From Hymenobacter sp. (lineage in GTDB: Bacteria; Bacteroidota; Bacteroidia; Cytophagales; Hymenobacteraceae): DNA of 19,882 bases. Numbering within the stretch: position 1 is the stretch's first letter; the number at the start of each line of letters is the position of its first letter. A program made the translations under genes and the position numbers. Of this stretch, positions 16,015-19,882 are shown one piece after another. Under the pieces are notes generated by a model, which ran no database searches, was not told the origin of the DNA, and saw only the letters and a program-made list of their open reading frames with translations. The stretch spans positions 1-19,882 of the forward strand of contig JANYFQ010000719.1 in the NCBI GenBank assembly GCA_025362615.1, in the 5' to 3' direction.

Positions 16015-16062
16015 TCCCGCAGTGGGCGCAGTGGAAAAAAAGCAATAGGTGCAGTGTCGTTC
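16015..16062 (-). repeat. Dispersed repeat, copy 2
   Basis: On the minus strand this 48-base unit starts GAACGACACTGC and ends CACTGCGCCCACTGCGGGA, as does copy 1 at 6431-6480. The middle differs (a T7 run here). The two copies are in opposite orientation and about 9.5 kb apart, both shortly downstream of a minus-strand gene. Confidence 0.75.
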
Positions 16063-16120
16063 AGCGGCCGTATGAGCAACAATCCAGCAATTCAGCAGGC
16101 AAACAAGCGGCAAGCAACGC

Positions 16121-17986
16121 CTACTGCCCCGCCTGACTGCTGAGCCAGGCCGTGCGGAGGTCTTTTTGCTTGGGGTCGAGGGTCATTTTCTCTACGTTTT
16201 CGACGGGTTGCACCTGCACGGTGGGGTCCTGGGTAAGCACGAGTTGCATGGTTTTTTCGATGCCGCCGCGCGACTTGATTTTGACGAACACAATGTCCGA
16301 CGGCGAGTGCTTGCGGAGTACGCCCGTCAGGTCGCCGGCGCTTTTTATTTCCTTGCCGTCGAGCACCATAATCTGGTCGCCCCGGTCGATGCCGGCTTTG
16401 TAGAGGCCCGAGCCGATGGTGGTGTTCACGGCCACGAGGCAGCGGCCTTCATCGTCGTACTCAACCTGTTGCGAGAGGGCCGCGCCCAGCACCCGGCCCG
16501 GCACCACGGCCAGCCCGGCGGGCAGCAGCAATTCGGTAAAACGGGGCTGGTCGCGGCCCATTACGTACTGCCGAAAGAAGCGGCCAGCAAAGGCCGTATC
16601 CTTGCACACGGTGCCCAGCACACGCTGCAAATCGGGCACAGTGTAGGGCTTGACGGGGGCGTAATTGTCTTGGTTCTTACCAAATTCCAGCCACAGCGCC
16701 TGCATATATTTATCGAGGCTGCTGCGGTAGCGGACGCGCATTTGCAGGTCGAGGGCCAGGGCGATGCCCGCGCCCTGGGTGTAGTACGAGATGGTGGTGT
16801 TGGCCCGGTTGGTGGGGTCCACGCTGGCCGACTGGTCCAGAAAGGCAGCCTGCCGGCTGATGTCCACCGCCGAGTTGAAGCGGGCACCGGGGCTGTTTTG
16901 CCGGGTGTTGACCCAGTTGCTTACTTTGCCGAAGAACGCCTCGTCGTCGTAAATCTTGAGGCGGCGCAGCACTAGCTCGCCGTAGTATTGGGTGAAGCCT
17001 TCGGCAAACCACAGGGCGTCGCTCATGTTCACGCGCTGAAAATCAAACGGCTCCAGGTCTTTAGGCCGGATGCGCTCCACGTTCCAGGCGTGGAAGAACT
17101 CGTGGGCTACGGCCGCCAGGTTGCTGCGGTCTTCCTCGTTGTTGGTCAGCGGTTTGGGGCTGGTGAGCGAAGTGGAGTTGCGGTGCTCCATGCCGTCGCC
17201 CACGGTCTGGCCCAGGTAGTCGCCCAAAAAGGTGTAGCGGGTGAAATCGAACATCGGCAACTCGCCAAAAACGGCCTGTTCTTCGCGCACGATTTTCTGG
17301 GTGTTTTTCACAAATTCGTCCACCTCGGTGGCCGGCCCCTGGTAAAGCGTGGCCATCTCGATGGTTTGCTCGCCCTCCTGCCACGATTTGGTGACGACTG
17401 GCCCCAGCAAAATCGGGCTGTCCATGAGGTATTCCAGGTTGGGGGCCAGGTAGTTGCCTTTGTCGCCGGAGGGGCGAAGCTGCGTGGCGATTTTCCAGCC
17501 AGCCAACGGCTCAAATTTCACCTCGCAGGCCCGCGCTTCGAGGCCCAGCGCGTAGCAAAAGGTGGCGGGTGCGTTCAGGTGGGCGTGCTGCTGGTCGATG
17601 CCAACGTAAGTGCCGTCGCTGCGGTCGCCATACAAGGTGTAATTGAATACAACGGTGCCGTCTTTGCCGGGCATCACGTCCCAACTGTACGGGTCGGGTC
17701 GGTTGATGCTCAGCGGCTGATTCTTAGTGTCAGTAGCTACCACGTAATACACGTTTTTGGCAAAATCGTGCAGCGAGTAGCGGCCCGGCGAGCTGCGTGC
17801 CATCCGCACCCGCAACGTACCGGCAGGCAACCCCGAAAAGGTCGCCGAAACACGGGCTTCGTGGTGAACGGCGTTCGGAAACGATACCGTGTAGCGCACC
17901 GGCGCACCGGGGGCAGCGGGTTGGGCCAGGGCCGGCAGGCTGGCCGTTAGTAAGATGCCTAGTGTGCAAAGGTTCAGGTTTCTCAT
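16121..17986 (-). CDS. M61 family metallopeptidase with PDZ domain
   Basis: 621 residues. A Sec signal peptide (1-21, ending PALA before QP) sends it to the periplasm or beyond. The M61 N-terminal beta domain (about 28-180) precedes the catalytic domain, with the zinc motif HEFFH (295-299), the following WNVERIRPKDLEPFDF block, and the third ligand Glu329 in WFAEGFTQYYGEL, all typical of M61 (glycyl aminopeptidase) enzymes. A C-terminal PDZ domain (about 495-585) carries GLYKAGIDRGDQIMVLDGKEI. Members are zinc aminopeptidases preferring N-terminal Gly or Ala. All key residues are intact and the length is normal. A weak -7-like CACCTTTG lies at 18079-18086 (minus strand), and the terminator at 15938-15974 closes the transcript, so it is probably monocistronic. 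Confidence 0.95.
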   Translation of the reverse strand: MRNLNLCTLGILLTASLPALAQPAAPGAPVRYTVSFPNAVHHEARVSATFSGLPAGTLRVRMARSSPGRYSLHDFAKNVYYVVATDTKNQPLSINRPDPYSWDVMPGKDGTVVFNYTLYGDRSDGTYVGIDQQHAHLNAPATFCYALGLEARACEVKFEPLAGWKIATQLRPSGDKGNYLAPNLEYLMDSPILLGPVVTKSWQEGEQTIEMATLYQGPATEVDEFVKNTQKIVREEQAVFGELPMFDFTRYTFLGDYLGQTVGDGMEHRNSTSLTSPKPLTNNEEDRSNLAAVAHEFFHAWNVERIRPKDLEPFDFQRVNMSDALWFAEGFTQYYGELVLRRLKIYDDEAFFGKVSNWVNTRQNSPGARFNSAVDISRQAAFLDQSASVDPTNRANTTISYYTQGAGIALALDLQMRVRYRSSLDKYMQALWLEFGKNQDNYAPVKPYTVPDLQRVLGTVCKDTAFAGRFFRQYVMGRDQPRFTELLLPAGLAVVPGRVLGAALSQQVEYDDEGRCLVAVNTTIGSGLYKAGIDRGDQIMVLDGKEIKSAGDLTGVLRKHSPSDIVFVKIKSRGGIEKTMQLVLTQDPTVQVQPVENVEKMTLDPKQKDLRTAWLSSQAGQ

Positions 17987-18470
17987 GGCTAACAGCGGAA
18001 GGAATAATGAGTTGGTGCCGTATGAATGCTTGCATCAGGCCAAAGCCATTCTGCGGGCCCCCGATGAATTAGGCTGTGCAAAGGTGCGCCGAAAAACGCA
18101 TTTGCGGTAGTGCAGATTGCAAAAAAGGAAGACAATTACACAAAATGTCACAGTTTAGAGCCAAATTCTTGGGCAATTGGCAGGAGCAAGTGTGCGCTGG
18201 CCTGCTACTATAGCACTCGCAAATGCGGCTCAAAACCGCCGGCGATGGCCCAACCGGTTGGACAAAAGGGAAAAAACAGCGTCCCGAATCGAACAGTAAC
18301 GCGAAAAAAACGCAGCTCCAACGCACTGAAAAGCACCCCACAGCGCAGCGTCGGTGGGCGTTATTACGAAAAAAATGATGCCAGTGCTTGCGTTGCCGAA
18401 GCCGCCGGCCGTATCTTTGCAGGACCAAACAAACCTGGTTTCTGAGCCAGATTGTTTGCTAGGACTAGCT
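17987..18470. other. Gene-free region between M61 gene and tRNA-Leu
   Basis: 484 bases with no supported protein gene; open frames here show no family signal and change base composition abruptly. On the minus strand CACCTTTG (18079-18086) is a 7-of-8 match to the -7 box for the M61 gene, without a clear TTG partner. Near the right end is the tRNA promoter (18388-18419). The middle (about 18100-18380) is A-rich in runs and shows no strong hairpin; I see nothing I can name. Confidence 0.6.
18388..18419 (+). promoter_or_regulatory. Promoter of tRNA-Leu
   Basis: TTG (18388-18390), 21 bases, then TATCTTTG (18412-18419), an exact match to the Bacteroidota -7 box TAnnTTTG at proper spacing. The start of transcription would be about 45 bases before the mature tRNA 5' end. 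Confidence 0.75.
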
Positions 18471-18552
18471 GCGCTTGTGGCGAAATTGGTAGACGCGCTG
18501 TCTTCAGGCGGCAGTTCCGCAAGGTGTGGGAGTTCGAGTCTCCCCGAGCGCA
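18471..18552 (+). tRNA. tRNA-Leu (anticodon CAG)
   Basis: 82 bases including the discriminator A; 3' CCA is not encoded. The acceptor stem GCGCTTG/CGAGCGC pairs with one G-U. The D-arm reads TGGCGAAATTGGTAGACGC as in other tRNA-Leu. The anticodon stem CTGTC/GGCAG encloses the loop TTCAGGC with anticodon CAG. A long variable arm typical of class II tRNAs follows, then the T-arm GGGAG-TTCGAGT-CTCCC. It has its own promoter and a terminator 5 bases after its end. Confidence 0.95.
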
Positions 18553-18556
18553 CAAC

Positions 18557-18589
18557 AAAAAACCCGTTCCTCACCCGAACGGGTTTTTT
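18557..18589. terminator. Intrinsic terminator after tRNA-Leu
   Basis: AAAAAACCCGTTC (18557-18569) pairs perfectly with GAACGGGTTTTTT (18577-18589) around a 7-base loop: 13 bp including the A/T part, ending in T6. It is a classic rho-independent terminator that separates the tRNA from the epimerase gene. Confidence 0.92.
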
Positions 18590-18682
18590 GTTTTGGGGCC
18601 GCCGCCCGGCGCAAGAGCGGACCGCGCCCGGCGGAGCTTTCGATTGTTGCGGTGCAACTTGCGACCCCCATCCCTTGTGCCC

Positions 18683-19693
18683 ATGCCCGCCTGGACCCTC
18701 ACCGCCCTCGATTTGCCGTTGCGCTACACCTGGAAAATCGCCCGCAACGCGAGTACTTTCAAAACCAACTTTGTCGTAGCAGTGGCCCTGGCCGGCAGCA
18801 CCGGCCGGGGCGAAGCGGCCCCCAACGTGCGCTACGGCGAAACCCCCGCGCTGCTGCAAACGCAATTCGAAGGCTTGCTCGCGGCGGGCCTGAATGCAGT
18901 GGCCGACCTGCCCGGCCTTGATGCTTTGCTAGCCGCCACGCCCGTGGCCCACGCGTTAAGCTTTGCCCTCGAAGCCGCCCTCACGCACGCCCTGGCGGCC
19001 CAGGCCGGGCAGCCGGTGTGGGCGTTTCTGGGGGTGCCGCCTCCGGCTCCGGCGGTGCCCACGGCGTTTTCGTTGCCCATCATGGAGCCGGCCGCTGTGG
19101 CCGAATTTCTAACCAATCAAAACGCCCAACGCTTCAAGCTGCTGAAGGTGAAGGTGAACGCCACCGACGGCTTGGCGCTGTTACGGGCCGTGGCGGCGGC
19201 AGCGCCCGGCCAGCCGCTGCTCGTCGATGGCAACGAAACCTGGACCAGCGCCTCCGACGCACTCACATTTTTGAACGCCGCGGCGGCCGTGCCGGGCCTC
19301 AACCTGAAGTACCTGGAGCAGCCCTTGCCCGCCGCCGCCGGGGCCGAATACGAGCGCCTGCGCCCACTGGCACCGGTGCCCCTGTTGGCCGACGAATCGG
19401 TGACGGACACGGCCGATTTTGCCGTGCTGGCCCGGCAGTTTCACGGCGTAAACGTGAAGTTGATGAAGGCCGGCGGCTACCGGCGCGGCATTCAACTCCT
19501 GCGCGACACCCGCGCCCACAGCCTGTTGCCCATGCTGGGCTGCATGGTCGAAACCAGTTTGGGCATCGCTTCGGCCCTGCATCTTAGCGCGTTGGCCGAC
19601 GTACACGACCTCGACGGAATGCTCATTGTACGCGATGAGCCTTTTGGGTTGGTAACCGAAGCCGCCGGTAGCCTGCACCCAGTACGTGGCTGA
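18683..19693 (+). CDS. Dipeptide epimerase, enolase superfamily (L-Ala-D/L-Glu epimerase-like)
   Basis: 336 residues from the ATG at 18683. The frame is open further upstream but would run through the tRNA, so the internal ATG is chosen. The N-terminal capping domain (1-115) is followed by the barrel domain. The catalytic base motif is KVK (155-157) after FKLL. Metal ligands are Asp182 (VDGN), Glu212 (YLEQP) and Asp237 (ADES). The second base lies in VKLMKAGG (Lys259 or Lys262). The DLD motif (309-311) is the D-x-D that contacts the substrate amino group in dipeptide epimerases and is absent from o-succinylbenzoate synthase and muconate cycloisomerase. The expected reaction is epimerisation of L-Ala-L/D-Glu or a similar dipeptide, usually in murein peptide recycling. 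Exact specificity cannot be read from sequence. Cytoplasmic and apparently monocistronic. Confidence 0.9.
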   Translation: MPAWTLTALDLPLRYTWKIARNASTFKTNFVVAVALAGSTGRGEAAPNVRYGETPALLQTQFEGLLAAGLNAVADLPGLDALLAATPVAHALSFALEAALTHALAAQAGQPVWAFLGVPPPAPAVPTAFSLPIMEPAAVAEFLTNQNAQRFKLLKVKVNATDGLALLRAVAAAAPGQPLLVDGNETWTSASDALTFLNAAAAVPGLNLKYLEQPLPAAAGAEYERLRPLAPVPLLADESVTDTADFAVLARQFHGVNVKLMKAGGYRRGIQLLRDTRAHSLLPMLGCMVETSLGIASALHLSALADVHDLDGMLIVRDEPFGLVTEAAGSLHPVRG

Positions 19694-19710
19694 TGACTGT
19701 TATTCACTGA

Positions 19711-19843
19711 TGTTACGCGGGCTGTTTTTTGTTTCTCATTGCTTGTTGCTTGTTGGTAGTTTTTTGGCGGTTTTTGAGGCCCGAAGGCAACAAGCAACGA
19801 AAAACAACCTGAAACACAAAACGCTCAAATTACCCGCGTAACA
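19711..19843. repeat. Inverted repeat with TGTTACGCGGG ends and TTGCTTGTTGC words
   Basis: The outer ends TGTTACGCGGG (19711-19721) and CCCGCGTAACA (19833-19843) are exact 11-base inverted repeats. Inside, the left arm carries GTTTCTCATTGCTTGTTGC. The right arm, reverse complemented, carries GTTTTTCGTTGCTTGTTGC. The arms enclose about 28 bases. The whole looks like a small MITE-like unit or a decayed long hairpin, starting 17 bases after the epimerase stop. The inner word is the same CAACAAG heptamer as at 13932-13973. The last 39 bases of the window show nothing further. Confidence 0.75.
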
Positions 19844-19882
19844 GCAAAGCTGTTTATAAAGTCGAGAACGGTGCGGGCGGGC

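Larger units (their letters stand above)
15785..16120. other. Gene-free spacer upstream of the five-gene cluster
   Basis: This 336-base stretch has no supported gene. It holds the putative promoter of the five-gene cluster (15809-15840), the intrinsic terminator of the M61 peptidase (15938-15974) and the second copy of the dispersed repeat (16015-16062). Open frames crossing it have no family signal. Confidence 0.7.

Noticed and set aside
16988..17950. 320-codon open frame antisense to the M61 peptidase
   Set aside because: Lies fully inside a complete gene with intact catalytic motifs; no recognisable domain.
18452..18682. Upstream extension of the epimerase gene
   Set aside because: It would translate through the tRNA-Leu gene and its terminator; the ATG at 18683 starts a normal family N-terminus.

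Overview
The window looks like chromosome from a high-GC member of the Bacteroidota, most likely a Hymenobacter-like cytophagale. This is inferred from the gene families (PhoH, Bax-inhibitor-1, M61 peptidase, DUF1016/YhcG nuclease, secreted TonB C-terminal protein), the absence of clear Shine-Dalgarno sequences, and sites close to the Bacteroidota promoter TTG-N19-21-TAnnTTTG ahead of some genes. It carries fifteen protein genes (one cut by the window edge), one tRNA-Leu, several good terminators and an unusual number of intergenic repeats. I see no rRNA, CRISPR, integrase, transposase or phage module.

Layout. 1-704 is the 3' end of an alpha/beta hydrolase (+). 775-1548 is a divergent SAM-hydrolase family protein (-). 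1744-2811 is PhoH (+) with a strong terminator. 2892-4034 is a lone YhcG/DUF1016 PD-(D/E)XK nuclease (+), ending 5 bases from a convergent ABC exporter (4040-5884, -). Further minus-strand genes are a secreted TonB C-terminal protein, a sodium:solute symporter and an MBL-fold hydrolase (5959-9180). A REPIN-like repeat separates the MBL gene from a divergent Bax-inhibitor-1 protein (9364-10101, +). After a bidirectional terminator comes a five-gene minus-strand cluster, 15784 down to 10210. Then follow an M61 peptidase with a PDZ domain (16121-17986, -), tRNA-Leu(CAG) with its own promoter and terminator, and a dipeptide epimerase of the enolase superfamily (18683-19693, +).

The most interesting unit is the five-gene cluster. 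In transcription order it encodes: a soluble coiled-coil protein with a PspA-like amphipathic N-terminus; a two-TM protein with a PspA/IM30-like helical body; a membrane-anchored substrate-binding domain fused to a peptidoglycan-binding OmpA domain; an ABC permease; and an ABC ATPase. The last two overlap by one base (TAATG). I infer an envelope-spanning ABC importer tethered to the cell wall and coupled to a PspA/ESCRT-III-like membrane-maintenance module. The ligand is unknown.

A second theme is the intergenic DNA. At least six spacers hold degenerate short-word arrays, mostly arranged as two inverted arms around a short loop, each with a different word (such as GAATGAGT, CAACAAG, AGTGCTT). 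The best case is a 45-base pair of arms with 40 identities, lying inside the five-gene cluster. Two other repeat families, a REPIN-like palindrome pair and a roughly 50-base dispersed repeat present twice in opposite orientation, are also visible.
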